Source: Geomonas propionica (GTDB lineage: Bacteria; Desulfobacterota; Desulfuromonadia; Geobacterales; Geobacteraceae). Taken from it: a DNA stretch of 64,000 bases. Position 1 is the stretch's first letter. Every line of letters starts with the position of its first letter. The notes below the pieces were generated by a model. It ran no database searches and was not told where the DNA came from. It saw only the letters and a list, made by a program, of their open reading frames with translations. Location of the stretch: NCBI RefSeq assembly GCF_016458235.1, contig NZ_JAEMHK010000011.1, positions 1 to 64,000 of the forward strand, in the 5' to 3' direction. Below are positions 44,139 through 52,896 of this stretch, in pieces. The position numbers were made by a program, and so were the translations under genes.

Positions 44139-45190
44139 AAATCGTCGTCTTCGGCCTGTCCATCACCTCGTCCTGGGGCAACGGCCACGCTACCACCTAC
44201 CGCGGCCTCTTGCGGGAGATGGACCGGCGCGGTCACGAGATCCTGTTCCTGGAGCGGGACGCGCAGTGGTACGAAAACCATCGCGACCTCCCCGAACCAC
44301 CTTTTTGCAACACCCAGATCTACAAGTCGCTGGACGAACTCTTCGCCGAGTACGGCCCCGAGATCTGCGACGCCGACTGCGTTATCGTCGGCTCCTATGT
44401 CTACCAAGGGATCGAGGTGGGCAAGTGGGTCAGTAAGCACGTCAAGGGAATCAAGGCTTTCTACGACATCGACACCCCGGTGACCCTGGCCTCCCTGGAC
44501 CGGGGGGAGTGCCAGTACCTGAGCGAGGATCTCATCCCCTGCTACGACCTCTATCTCTCCTTCACCGGCGGCCCGACCCTGGACCACATCGAGCGCCACT
44601 ACGGCTCGCGGGCGGCGCGTCCCCTGTACTGCTCGGTAGATCCCCAGGTGCACTACCCGATGCAGATCACCCCGCGCTGGGACCTGGGCTACCTGGGCAC
44701 CTACAGCCGGGACCGTCAGCCGGGCCTGGATCAACTCCTCTGCCAGCCCGCGGCCTCCTGGGAAAAGGGACGCTTCGTGGTCGCCGGGGCGCAGTACCCA
44801 TCGGACCTCAAGTGGTCCAAGAACACGCACCGCATCGAGCATCTGCCGCCGGAGTGCCACAGCGAGTTCTACAGCTCGCAGCGCTTCACCCTGAACCTGA
44901 CCAGGAAGCAGATGCAGATCGCCGGCTACTCCCCGAGCGTGCGCCTGTTCGAGGCGGCGGCCTGCGCCGTTCCCATCGTCAGCGATCACTGGGCGGGACT
45001 GGAGCAGTTCTTCGTGCCGGGCAAGGAGATCCTGCTCGCCTCGGGGAGCCAGGAGATGCTACGCATCCTGCAGCGTTTCCCGGATGACGAGCGCCGCGCC
45101 ATCGGAGAGCGCGCCCGCGCCCGGGTCTTGGAGTCCCACTCGGCCGCCTGCCGCGCCGAGGAGCTGGAGGATTATCTGACCGCGCTGTGA
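44135..45190 (+). CDS. CgeB-like glycosyltransferase 3
   Basis: A 351-residue GT-B protein of the same kind: FGLSITSSWGNGHATTYRGLLREMDRRGHEILFLE at the start; DLGYLGTYSRDRQPGLDQLL and YSPSVRLFEAAACAVPIVSDHWAGLEQFFVPG in the C-terminal half. The two genes overlap by four bases, so made as a coupled pair; the three CgeB-like proteins probably act in succession on the same acceptor. Start ATG 44135. Confidence 0.82.
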   Translation: MKIVVFGLSITSSWGNGHATTYRGLLREMDRRGHEILFLERDAQWYENHRDLPEPPFCNTQIYKSLDELFAEYGPEICDADCVIVGSYVYQGIEVGKWVSKHVKGIKAFYDIDTPVTLASLDRGECQYLSEDLIPCYDLYLSFTGGPTLDHIERHYGSRAARPLYCSVDPQVHYPMQITPRWDLGYLGTYSRDRQPGLDQLLCQPAASWEKGRFVVAGAQYPSDLKWSKNTHRIEHLPPECHSEFYSSQRFTLNLTRKQMQIAGYSPSVRLFEAAACAVPIVSDHWAGLEQFFVPGKEILLASGSQEMLRILQRFPDDERRAIGERARARVLESHSAACRAEELEDYLTAL

Positions 45191-45204
45191 AAGAGAGGAA
45201 AGGG

Positions 45205-45984
45205 ATGACCCACGCCAAACCTAGAACGCTGGAAGACGACATCAAGGAACTCTCCCCCTGGTTCCACAACCTGCACCTCCCGGACGGGACCGAGACGGCG
45301 CCGGACCATTTCCTGGGAGACTTCCCAAGTTTCAAGTGGCGCGAGATCTCGGGCAGCATCCCCGAGGACCTGACCGGGTGGAGCGCCCTCGACATCGGCT
45401 GCAACGCGGGTTTTTACTCCTTCGAACTGGCGCGCCGCGGCGCCCGCGTGCTCGGCATAGACTGCGACACCCATTACCTCGACCAGGCCAACTGGGCCGC
45501 TGTGCAGTACGGGCTGCAGGATCTGGTGGAGTTTCGCCAGATGCAGGTCTACGACCTGGCGCGGGTGAAGGGAAAGTTCGACCTGGTGCTGTTCATGGGG
45601 GTGTTCTACCACCTGCGCTATCCGCTGTTGGCGCTCGACATCGTGGCGCAGAAGACGGCGGGGATGATGCTGTTCCAGACCATCACCATGCCCGGCCGAA
45701 AGGTCGCGGGGCAGCACGACTTCTGGATCAACGAACGGGACGCCCTGCACGACGAGGGGTGGCCCAAGATGGCCTTCATCGAGGAGCGCTTCGCGGGGGA
45801 CCCGACCAACTGGTGGATCGCCAACCACGCCGGGGTGGAGGCGATGCTCCGCTCGGCGGGGTTGAAGATCGCCGGTCACCCGGGAGACGAGATCTACCTC
45901 TGCCACCCGGACCCAGAGGATCCTTCCTGCATGACCACCTGGAACCGCGCCGAATATCTCTCCGCCACCGACGCCGGTGAATGA
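45205..45984 (+). CDS. SAM-dependent methyltransferase (TIGR04290-like)
   Basis: A 259-residue class I methyltransferase. The SAM site is ALDIGCNAGFYSFELARRGARVLGIDCD (about 52-79), followed by FDLVLFMGVFYHLRYPLLALD. The N-terminus DDIKELSPWFHNLHLPDGTETAPDHFLGDFPS is characteristic of a family I recall as TIGR04290, found with sugar genes. It is the last gene of the cluster and may methylate the sugar product. ATG at 45205 with GAGGAAAGGG upstream. Confidence 0.82.
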   Translation: MTHAKPRTLEDDIKELSPWFHNLHLPDGTETAPDHFLGDFPSFKWREISGSIPEDLTGWSALDIGCNAGFYSFELARRGARVLGIDCDTHYLDQANWAAVQYGLQDLVEFRQMQVYDLARVKGKFDLVLFMGVFYHLRYPLLALDIVAQKTAGMMLFQTITMPGRKVAGQHDFWINERDALHDEGWPKMAFIEERFAGDPTNWWIANHAGVEAMLRSAGLKIAGHPGDEIYLCHPDPEDPSCMTTWNRAEYLSATDAGE

Positions 45985-46081
45985 GCCGGCGTCACCCCTG
46001 GATCAGTTGTTCCCTTATGCCAACAGCCGGTTTCCCCGCTGAAACAAGGTATACACAACCAATGTTCACTTTTTGTGTCTA

Positions 46082-46105
46082 CGCTATAATGTTTATGATA
46101 TAACG
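46082..46105 (+). promoter_or_regulatory. ModE-box-like operator upstream of modE
   Basis: CGCTATAATGTT and TATGATATAACG (46082-46105) match the ModE consensus CGCTATATA-N6/7-TATATAACG, with two or three mismatches. TATAAT at 46085-46090 can be a -10, so the bound protein would block modE transcription. A GGTATACA site lies at 46048-46055. Confidence 0.7.
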
Positions 46106-46237
46106 TGTAGCCCACAATGAGAGGAACAGGACAAGTGCCTCTTTACTCTCAAAGATATGATCGTATACTCAGTGAATACTGGCAGATGCCTGTGCAAGAA
46201 AACACGTCACAGTCTCTGCTCCTACACGAGGTGTGCA

Positions 46238-47050
46238 TTGAGTCGTAGCGCAAAACGCGGCATAGAGCTCGAAGGGGCTCTCTGGTTTCACAAGGATGAG
46301 CAGAAGTTCCTGGGGCTGGACCGGATCGCGCTGCTACAGAAGATCGACGAACTCGGTTCCATCACCAAGGCGGCCAAGGCCGTCGGCATCAGCTACAAAA
46401 ACGCCTGGGACCTGGTCAACATGATCAACAACCTCGCGGAAAAACCGCTGGTGGAGCGGGTGACCGGCGGCAGGGGAGGAGGAGGGACGACCCTCACCGC
46501 CTACGGCAAGGAAGTGGTCAAGCAGTACGGCGTGCTCCAGGAGGAGCATCGCAGATTTCTGGAGAACCTGGAGGGACGGTTGGGCGACAGCGCCAGCCTG
46601 TACCGGCTTTTGAGGAGGATATCCATGAAGGTAAGTGCTCGTAACGTTTTGTCCGGAACCATCACCAAGATAACCAAGGGTGCGGTGAACGCCGAGGTGA
46701 CCATGGTGCTCACCGGCGGCGCGCCGCTGATAGCCGTGATCACCAACGGCGCCGTCGATAACCTTGCCCTCAAGGAAGGAAGTTCGGCCTACGCCATCAT
46801 CAAGGCAAGCTCGGTCATGGTCGGCACCGATCTGCACGACGCCAAGATCAGCGCCCGCAACGTCATGTGCGGCACCGTGGCCAAGATCGTGGAAGGTCCG
46901 GTTTCCACCGAGGTCGACGTCGAGGTCGGCGGCGGCAACACCATCAGCGCCGTCATCACCCACGAAAGCGGGACCAACCTCGGCCTCAAGGTCGGCGCCC
47001 ACGCCTGCACCCTGTTCAAGGCCTCCAGCGTCATCCTCGGGGTAAGCTGA
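46238..47050 (+). CDS. modE: Molybdate/tungstate-responsive regulator ModE
   Basis: A 270-residue regulator. Winged-helix N-terminus (about 1-115; GSITKAAKAVGISYKNAWDLVNMINN is the recognition helix region, RVTGGRGGGGTTLTAYGKEVV the wing) and two Mop domains (about 128-197 and 200-268), each starting VSARNVLSGTITKI and ISARNVMCGTVAKI. Tandem Mop domains bind oxyanion. TTG start at 46238 with GAGG 6 bases upstream; ATG further back not favoured. Precedes the tungstate transporter genes; a ModE-box-like site lies before it and another before tupA. Confidence 0.93.
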   Translation: MSRSAKRGIELEGALWFHKDEQKFLGLDRIALLQKIDELGSITKAAKAVGISYKNAWDLVNMINNLAEKPLVERVTGGRGGGGTTLTAYGKEVVKQYGVLQEEHRRFLENLEGRLGDSASLYRLLRRISMKVSARNVLSGTITKITKGAVNAEVTMVLTGGAPLIAVITNGAVDNLALKEGSSAYAIIKASSVMVGTDLHDAKISARNVMCGTVAKIVEGPVSTEVDVEVGGGNTISAVITHESGTNLGLKVGAHACTLFKASSVILGVS

Positions 47051-47054
47051 AGCG

Positions 47055-47083
47055 AAGGGGGGCGGCCCGCCGTTCCCCTTTTT
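47055..47083 (+). terminator. Probable terminator after modE
   Basis: AAGGGG...CGGC/GCCG...CCCCTT stem followed by TTTT; some mismatches. It separates modE from tupA. Confidence 0.6.
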
Positions 47084-47092
47084 ACGGCCACC

Positions 47093-47116
47093 CGCTGTAG
47101 CTGATACACCATAACG
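47093..47116 (+). promoter_or_regulatory. Second ModE-box-like site, before tupA
   Basis: CGCTGTAGCTGA and TACACCATAACG (47093-47116) have the same 24-base spacing and ends (CGCT-TA...ATAACG) as the first ModE-like box, 44 bases before tupA. Confidence 0.55.
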
Positions 47117-47159
47117 GTTGTTCCAATATCAGGAAAACATCAAAAGAAGGAGTTTGACC

Positions 47160-48026
47160 ATGACCCGAATTTTCAGAATGTTGCCGCTGTTTGTTGCCCT
47201 GTTCCTGTTCAGTGCAGTAGCCTCGGTCTCCACCAGTTGGGCCGCCGAACAGAAGAACCTGATCCTCGCCACCACCACCTCCACCCAGGACTCCGGCCTT
47301 CTGGACGTGCTGATCCCGATCTTCGAAAAGCAGACCGGCTACTTCGTGAAGACCATCTCGGTCGGCTCCGGCCAGGCCATGAAGATGGGTGAGAAGGGTG
47401 AGGCCGACGTGCTGCTGGTGCACTCGCCGGACGCCGAGAAGAAGTTCATGGCTGACGGCTTCGGCGTCAACCGCAAACTGGTCATGCACAACGACTTCAT
47501 CGTGCTGGGACCGGCCAACGACACGGCCAAGATCCGCGGCACCAAGACCGCCGCCGATGCGCTGAAGGCGATCGCCAAGGCCAACGCGCTCTGGCTCTCC
47601 CGCGGGGACAACTCCGGCACCCACGCGAAGGAGAAGGGGCTCTTCAAGGCCGCCGGCATCAACCCCGAAGGTCAGAAGTGGTTCCAGCAGACCGGCCTGG
47701 GCATGGGCGAGACCCTGAACGTCGCCGCCGAGAAGAAGGGGTACCTCTTGGCTGACCGCGGCACCTACCTGGCGCTCAACAAGAAGGCGCACCTGGGCCT
47801 CGAGATCATGGTCCAGGGAGAGCCGAAGCTCCTCAACATCTACCACGTCATCGAGGTGAACCCGGCCAAGTGGCCCAAGGTGAACAACGCCGGTGCCAAG
47901 GCCTTCGCCGACTTCATGGTCTCCAAGAAGACCCAGGAGATCATCTCCACCTTCGGTAAGAAGGAGTTCGGCTCCCCGCTCTTCTTCCCGGATGCCGGCA
48001 AGAAGCCGGAGTCCCTGGGGCTGTAA
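47160..48026 (+). CDS. tupA: Tungstate ABC transporter substrate-binding protein
   Basis: A 288-residue periplasmic binding protein with a signal peptide (1-29, ending TSWAA). The family signature TTTSTQDSGLLDVLIP (about 37-53) is the TupA start, and later ADVLLVHSPDAEKKF, LSRGDNSGTHAKE and LADRGTYLAL occur as in TupA. It captures WO4(2-) with high affinity. ATG at 47160 with AAGGAG upstream; an upstream ATG at 47118 is not favoured. Confidence 0.93.
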   Translation: MTRIFRMLPLFVALFLFSAVASVSTSWAAEQKNLILATTTSTQDSGLLDVLIPIFEKQTGYFVKTISVGSGQAMKMGEKGEADVLLVHSPDAEKKFMADGFGVNRKLVMHNDFIVLGPANDTAKIRGTKTAADALKAIAKANALWLSRGDNSGTHAKEKGLFKAAGINPEGQKWFQQTGLGMGETLNVAAEKKGYLLADRGTYLALNKKAHLGLEIMVQGEPKLLNIYHVIEVNPAKWPKVNNAGAKAFADFMVSKKTQEIISTFGKKEFGSPLFFPDAGKKPESLGL

Positions 48027-48725
48027 ATGGACGTGATTCTCGAAGGTTTCAGCAAGGCGTTCCAGCTCCTCGCGTCGCTTGATCGCGAGGTGCTGGGCAT
48101 CGCCTTGCTGTCGCTCAAGGTCTCCGGGCTCGCCACGCTCTTCTCGCTGGTAATTGGCCTGTCGGTGGGGACGCTGGTGGCGCTCACCAGCTTCCCCGGC
48201 AAGAAGATCCTGGTGAGCGTAGTCAATACGGGGATGGGGCTGCCGCCGGTGGTGGTGGGCCTCTTCGTGTCCATCATGCTCTGGAGAAACGGCCCGCTGG
48301 GGTACCTGGAGCTCCTCTACACGCCGACCGCCATCGTTATCGCCCAGACCGTGATCGCGACCCCCATCGTCATGGGGGTCACCATCGGCGCCATGCAGAA
48401 CCTCCCGGCCAACTTGAGGCTGCAGATCCTCGCCCTGGGCGCCACCCGGGTGCAGATGGTCTGGATGCTGATCAAGGAGGCGCGGCTGCCGCTCATGGCC
48501 GGCGTCATGGCCGGTTTCGGCGGGGTGATCTCCGAGGTGGGCGCCTCCATCATGGTCGGCGGCAACGTGAGGGGCTACACGCGCGTGCTCACGACGGCCA
48601 CCGTGATGGAGACCGGGCGGGGCAACTTCGACATGGCCATTGCCCTGTCGGTGATACTTCTGCTATTCTGCTTCGCCGTCAACTACATCCTCACCTACAT
48701 CCAGCAGCGGGAAAGGCCCAGATGA
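48027..48725 (+). CDS. tupB: Tungstate ABC transporter permease
   Basis: A 232-residue inner-membrane permease with five or six TM helices. The transporter coupling motif EARLPLMAGVMAGFGGVISEVGASIMVGGN (about 150-180) is the EAA loop that contacts TupC. ATG directly after the tupA stop (0-base gap). Confidence 0.93.
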   Translation: MDVILEGFSKAFQLLASLDREVLGIALLSLKVSGLATLFSLVIGLSVGTLVALTSFPGKKILVSVVNTGMGLPPVVVGLFVSIMLWRNGPLGYLELLYTPTAIVIAQTVIATPIVMGVTIGAMQNLPANLRLQILALGATRVQMVWMLIKEARLPLMAGVMAGFGGVISEVGASIMVGGNVRGYTRVLTTATVMETGRGNFDMAIALSVILLLFCFAVNYILTYIQQRERPR

Positions 48726-49822
48726 CGCAGCAACAACACCTGCTCGACCTGAAAGAGCTGAGGGTTGATCGAGGCGGCGTGACCGTACTCGACATACCCT
48801 CTTTTTCTTTATGCCAAAACGAGTTCATCTCGCTGATCGGCCCCAACGGCGCCGGCAAGTCGACCCTGCTATTGTCGCTTTTGGGGCTCATGAAGCATGA
48901 GACTGGCACGGTTACCTACCGGGGCGCGGCTGTCGCATCCCCCGCCCAGTGGCTCGACCTGCGCCGCCGCACCGCCATGGTGCTGCAGGACCCGCTTCTT
49001 TTCGACAGCACCGTCTTCGACAATGTGGCGAGCGGGCTAAAGCTCAGGGGGGTGGGGCGCACCGAGATCAAGAGCCGGGTCGCCACCTACCTGGAGCGCT
49101 TCAACCTTGCCCACATGGCGCAGCGCTCGGCGCGCAAGCTCTCAGGCGGCGAGGCCCGGCGCGTGAGCCTCGCGCGCGCCTTCGCGGTGGATCCTGAGGT
49201 GATCTTTTTCGACGAACCGTTTGCAAACCTCGACCCGCCCACCCGGCAGGCGCTCACCGAGGACATGGACCGCATCATCCGGGACCGCGGCATCGCCGCC
49301 ATCCTGGTCACCCACGACCAGTCCGAGGCGCTCAGGATGTCGCAGCGCATCGTGGTGATGAACGCCGGCCGGATCGTGCAGCAGGGGACCCCGGCCGCGG
49401 TGATGAACCACCCGGTGAACGAGTTCGTCGCCAACTTCGTGGGGATGGAGACTATCCTCGAGGGGGAGGTTGCCAACAACCGCCACCAGCAACTCACCGT
49501 GCGCGTTGCCGGAGGGGAAATCGACACGGTGGGGGACGACGCGCCCGGGACGCAGGTGTACTGCTGCATCCGCCCCGAGAACGTCACCGTCACCGTCGGG
49601 CATCCCGAGAACAAAAGTAGCGCCAGGAACCACTTCGAAGGGCGCATCGTCGAGATCGCCGCCATGGGGCCATTCCTCAAGCTGCGGCTCGACTGTGGTT
49701 TCCCGCTCACCGCCTACGTCACCCGCGAGTCCTTCACCGAACTTGCCCTGTATGAAGGCAAGGAGATCCACGCCTCCTTCAAGGCCACCTCCGTCCACCT
49801 TCTCCCTAGGCGCGCCGTGTAA
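48722..49822 (+). CDS. tupC: Tungstate ABC transporter ATP-binding protein with C-terminal oxyanion domain
   Basis: A 366-residue ATPase: Walker A GPNGAGKST (about 40-48), signature LSGGEARRVSLARA (about 140), Walker B VIFFDEPFANLDPP and H-loop LVTHDQSEA. The C-terminal ~110 residues are a MOP/TOBE-type domain (starting ETILEGEVANNRHQQLTVRV) that could give feedback by oxyanion. Overlaps tupB by ATGA. Confidence 0.93.
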   Translation: MTQQQHLLDLKELRVDRGGVTVLDIPSFSLCQNEFISLIGPNGAGKSTLLLSLLGLMKHETGTVTYRGAAVASPAQWLDLRRRTAMVLQDPLLFDSTVFDNVASGLKLRGVGRTEIKSRVATYLERFNLAHMAQRSARKLSGGEARRVSLARAFAVDPEVIFFDEPFANLDPPTRQALTEDMDRIIRDRGIAAILVTHDQSEALRMSQRIVVMNAGRIVQQGTPAAVMNHPVNEFVANFVGMETILEGEVANNRHQQLTVRVAGGEIDTVGDDAPGTQVYCCIRPENVTVTVGHPENKSSARNHFEGRIVEIAAMGPFLKLRLDCGFPLTAYVTRESFTELALYEGKEIHASFKATSVHLLPRRAV

Positions 49823-49899
49823 ATAGCGCTTTGCAAAACATCGCTTGTGCCTTATATTCCTATCTGTTTTGCCAACAGGAGAACAAAGGAGGATGGAGC

Positions 49900-50238
49900 A
49901 TGAAAAAAGCTGTTAACCTGATCGGCGCCCTCTCGGCCGTCGTGATGCTGTCCGCCCCCGCTTATGCCGACAGCGACACCATGAGGTGCAAAGGTGGCAT
50001 CGTATCGGTCGGCGACTCCGCGGGAGAGGTCCTCGCCAAGTGCGGCCAACCCGCCACGACCAGTCAGAGTTCCAAGAAAGTGGTGCAGAAGGATCAGCCG
50101 TACGGGGCGACCAGGAGCATCACCAACATCATCGTTGACAACTGGATCTTCAACTTCGGCCCCAGCGAGTTCCAGTACCAGTTGGAGCTGCAGGACGGCC
50201 GCGTCTCCCGCATCCAGAGCCTCGATTACGGCTACTAA
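49900..50238 (+). CDS. DUF2845 family periplasmic protein
   Basis: A 112-residue secreted protein with a signal peptide (1-23, ending PAYA) and the DUF2845 pattern MRCKGGIVSVGDSAGEVLAKCGQP with two Cys, then a C-terminal strand region WIFNFGPSEFQYQLELQDGRVSRIQSLDYGY. Function unknown. ATG 49900 with AAAGGAGG upstream. Confidence 0.85.
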   Translation: MKKAVNLIGALSAVVMLSAPAYADSDTMRCKGGIVSVGDSAGEVLAKCGQPATTSQSSKKVVQKDQPYGATRSITNIIVDNWIFNFGPSEFQYQLELQDGRVSRIQSLDYGY

Positions 50239-50300
50239 GGTTCCTGACTAGCGACCTGGGAATATGTTGCCCCACAAAGCGTTGCACGTGACCTAACGTG

Positions 50301-50344
50301 CCCCCCTTTGCGAAGGGGGGACAGGGGGGACAGGGGGGATTTGC
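50301..50344. repeat. CCCCCTTTGCGAAGGGGG repeat
   Basis: A short palindrome followed by two ACAGGGGGG repeats and GATTTGC. Inverted or similar copies lie at 53724-53760 and 53909-53944. No riboswitch-like structure was recognised in the gap before mntP. Confidence 0.7.
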
Positions 50345-50428
50345 CTCTCCCTACCCGGAAGCAATTGGTGACTTCCACCGGCGTTCCAGTCGCTCACCCC
50401 TCAATGATTAAGCAGAGTTGGAGTTTTA

Positions 50429-50992
50429 ATGGATTGGATCAGCATTTTGGGCATCGCCCTGGCCTTGGCCATGGATGCCTTCGCCGTCGCCCTGGCTACC
50501 GGCGCGGTATTGAACCCGGTGACCGGGCGGCACCTGTTCCGCCTCGGTTTTCATTTCGGCCTGTTCCAGGCTCTCATGCCCATAGCGGGGTGGCTCCTCG
50601 GCCTCACAGTCCAGAAATGGATCACCGCTTACGACCATTGGATCGCCTTCGGCCTCTTGGCCTACGTCGGCGGGAGAATGATCGTCGAGGCGTTCGAGGA
50701 AGACGACGACACCTCCCAGTCCGACCCGACCAAGGGACTTACTATGGTCATGCTCTCGGTGGCCACCAGCATCGACGCTTTCGCGGTCGGGCTGTCGCTG
50801 GCCATGCTCGGGGTGAGCGTGTGGATACCTTCGGTGGTTATTGGCCTCGTCGCCGGCGTGCTGACCGTCATCGGGATGCTCCTGGGGCGTCGGCTCGGGG
50901 ACAACTGGGGCAAGCGCGTCGAGGTCTGCGGCGGTGTGGTGCTCTGTCTGATCGGTCTCAAGATCCTGCTGGAGCATACGCTCTTGAAGTGA
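50429..50992 (+). CDS. mntP: Manganese efflux pump MntP
   Basis: A 187-residue membrane protein of the MntP/DUF204 family with about six TM helices. The twin motif is visible as ALAMDAFAVALATG (about 11-24) and SIDAFAVGLSLAMLG (about 112-126), with conserved Asp residues in the membrane. It exports Mn(II). ATG with GAGTT upstream. Confidence 0.93.
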   Translation: MDWISILGIALALAMDAFAVALATGAVLNPVTGRHLFRLGFHFGLFQALMPIAGWLLGLTVQKWITAYDHWIAFGLLAYVGGRMIVEAFEEDDDTSQSDPTKGLTMVMLSVATSIDAFAVGLSLAMLGVSVWIPSVVIGLVAGVLTVIGMLLGRRLGDNWGKRVEVCGGVVLCLIGLKILLEHTLLK

Positions 50993-51166
50993 GTCCATTC
51001 GGAAAGCTATCCCTTCCGGCACTCTTCTCTCTCAAAAAATGTTCATGTCTTATTACGCATTATGATATAAAACTTGTACTGTCATAAAAGCTCTGTATAT
51101 GTTTCCCAAACATAGTAGCCGCTCGTCTGATCCCGATGTAAAAGCCTGTCTGTAACAGAGGGTCGA

Positions 51167-52879
51167 GTGACAAACAGTTTAAACCCCACCGAAGAGCTCT
51201 GTCGCTTCATCATCGACACGATCCCCCAAATCGTCTGGACCGCCACGCCCGATGGCGCCCAGGACTTCGCCAACCTACGCTGGTACGAGTTCAATGGCCT
51301 GATCCCCGGCGAGCCCGACCCGGAGCCGTGGCGCAGCATCATCCATCCCGATGACGTTGAAATCACCGCCCAGAAATGGAAACACTCCCTGGCGACGGGC
51401 GAGCCCTACAGCTGCCTGCACCGCAACCGGCGCTTCGACGGGCAGTACCGCTGGGTCCTGTCTCGCGCCGTGGCGCAGAAGGACGCAGAAGGGCGTACCG
51501 TGCGCTGGATCGGCAGCGGTACCGACATCACGGAGCAGAAGGTCGCCGAGGCCGAGCTGATCAAGTACCGGGACCACCTGGAGGACCTGGTCCGGGAGCG
51601 GACCGAGGAACTGGTGGCGGCCAAGGAGCGGGCCGAGGTGGCGACGCGCGCCGTCCTGGAGGCGAACGACCTGCTGGAAATGCGGGTCGAGGCCCGCACG
51701 GCGGAACTGAGAAAGACGGAGAAGGAACTGCGCCAGGCGCAGAAAATGGAGGCGATCGGCACGCTCGCCGCCGGTATCGCCCACGACTTCAACAACATCC
51801 TCACTTCCATCCTGGGCTTCACCGACATGGTGCTGCACAAGGTCCCCGAGGGGGGCGTGGGGCGGTCCGAAATGCAGCAGGTTTTCATTTCGGCACAGCG
51901 GGCGGCGGACCTGGTGCGGCAGATCCTCAGTTTCAGCAGGCATTCCGAGCAGGAAAGAAAGCCGGTGCACTTGGCTGGCGTCATCGAAGAAGCCTTCCGC
52001 CTGCTGCGCTCCTCCCTGCCCACCTCGATTGCCATGGTCCAGGAGATCGACGTTCCCTCCGACGCGGACAAGGTGCTTGCCGATCCTACCCAGTTGCACC
52101 AGGTGCTGATGAACCTCGGCACCAACGCGGCCCACGCCATGCTTCCCGAAGGGGGAACCCTGACCGTCTCCCTGCGTACCGTTCCAGCCGCGTCCCCCCA
52201 ACTCGCTCCTTATCCCTTCCTCGATCGCGTGGATCACCTGCAACTGTGCGTGCGCGACACCGGCCGCGGCATGGAAAGCCGCATATTGGAGCGGATCTTC
52301 GATCCCTATTTCACCACCAAGCCGGCGGGTGAGGGGACCGGCCTCGGCCTGGCCGTGGTGCAGGGGATCGTGAAGAACCACGGCGGCGTCATCGCGGTGC
52401 ACAGCGAACCTGGAGCGGGGACCTGTTTCGAGGTGTTACTGCCGGCGGTGTCCCTGGAGATCCAGCGCGAAGAGGAACTTCCGGAGCAGCTGCTGCTGGG
52501 AAGCGAGCGGATCCTGTTCGTGGACGACGAGGAGTCCCTCACCGTGCTGGGGCAGGGGATCCTGGAGAACCTGGGCTACAGCGTGGTTACATCCAGCAAC
52601 AGCGTGCGCGCCCTGGATCTTTTTCGCGTCGATCCCTCCCGTTTCGACCTGGTGATCACCGACCTCACCATGCCCGGGTTGTCGGGGAAGGCGTTGGCCA
52701 AGGAGATCACGACCTTGCGCCCCGACATCCCCATCATCCTCTGCACCGGGTTCAAAGAGACCGTCGACGAAAGGGATGCCGAGTACGGAATTCGTGCCTG
52801 CCTGATGAAGCCGTACACGTCGAGGACCCTGGGGCGGACCATCCGTCAGGTGCTGGATCACCAACTCGCAGCCCAGTAG
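51167..52879 (+). CDS. PAS-histidine kinase-receiver hybrid
   Basis: A 570-residue soluble kinase. PAS domain (about 10-125, with FNLRW-type end GTDITEQKVAEAEL), coiled coil (130-195), HisKA with His206 in GIAHDFNNILTSILGFTDMVL, HATPase with NLGTNAAHAM, DTGRGMESRI, GEGTGLGLAVVQGIVKNHGG, and a C-terminal receiver (about 445-565) with phospho-acceptor Asp499 in LVITDLTMPGLSGKA. GTG start with GAGGGT upstream. Signal unknown; no dedicated partner nearby. Confidence 0.88.
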   Translation: MTNSLNPTEELCRFIIDTIPQIVWTATPDGAQDFANLRWYEFNGLIPGEPDPEPWRSIIHPDDVEITAQKWKHSLATGEPYSCLHRNRRFDGQYRWVLSRAVAQKDAEGRTVRWIGSGTDITEQKVAEAELIKYRDHLEDLVRERTEELVAAKERAEVATRAVLEANDLLEMRVEARTAELRKTEKELRQAQKMEAIGTLAAGIAHDFNNILTSILGFTDMVLHKVPEGGVGRSEMQQVFISAQRAADLVRQILSFSRHSEQERKPVHLAGVIEEAFRLLRSSLPTSIAMVQEIDVPSDADKVLADPTQLHQVLMNLGTNAAHAMLPEGGTLTVSLRTVPAASPQLAPYPFLDRVDHLQLCVRDTGRGMESRILERIFDPYFTTKPAGEGTGLGLAVVQGIVKNHGGVIAVHSEPGAGTCFEVLLPAVSLEIQREEELPEQLLLGSERILFVDDEESLTVLGQGILENLGYSVVTSSNSVRALDLFRVDPSRFDLVITDLTMPGLSGKALAKEITTLRPDIPIILCTGFKETVDERDAEYGIRACLMKPYTSRTLGRTIRQVLDHQLAAQ

Positions 52880-52896
52880 TTACAAGGAGGTCAGGC

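Noticed and set aside
50239-50428. Manganese-sensing yybP-ykoY riboswitch before mntP
   Set aside because: The gap is mostly the CCCCCTTTGCGAAGGGGG repeat; no yybP-ykoY-like loops were recognised.
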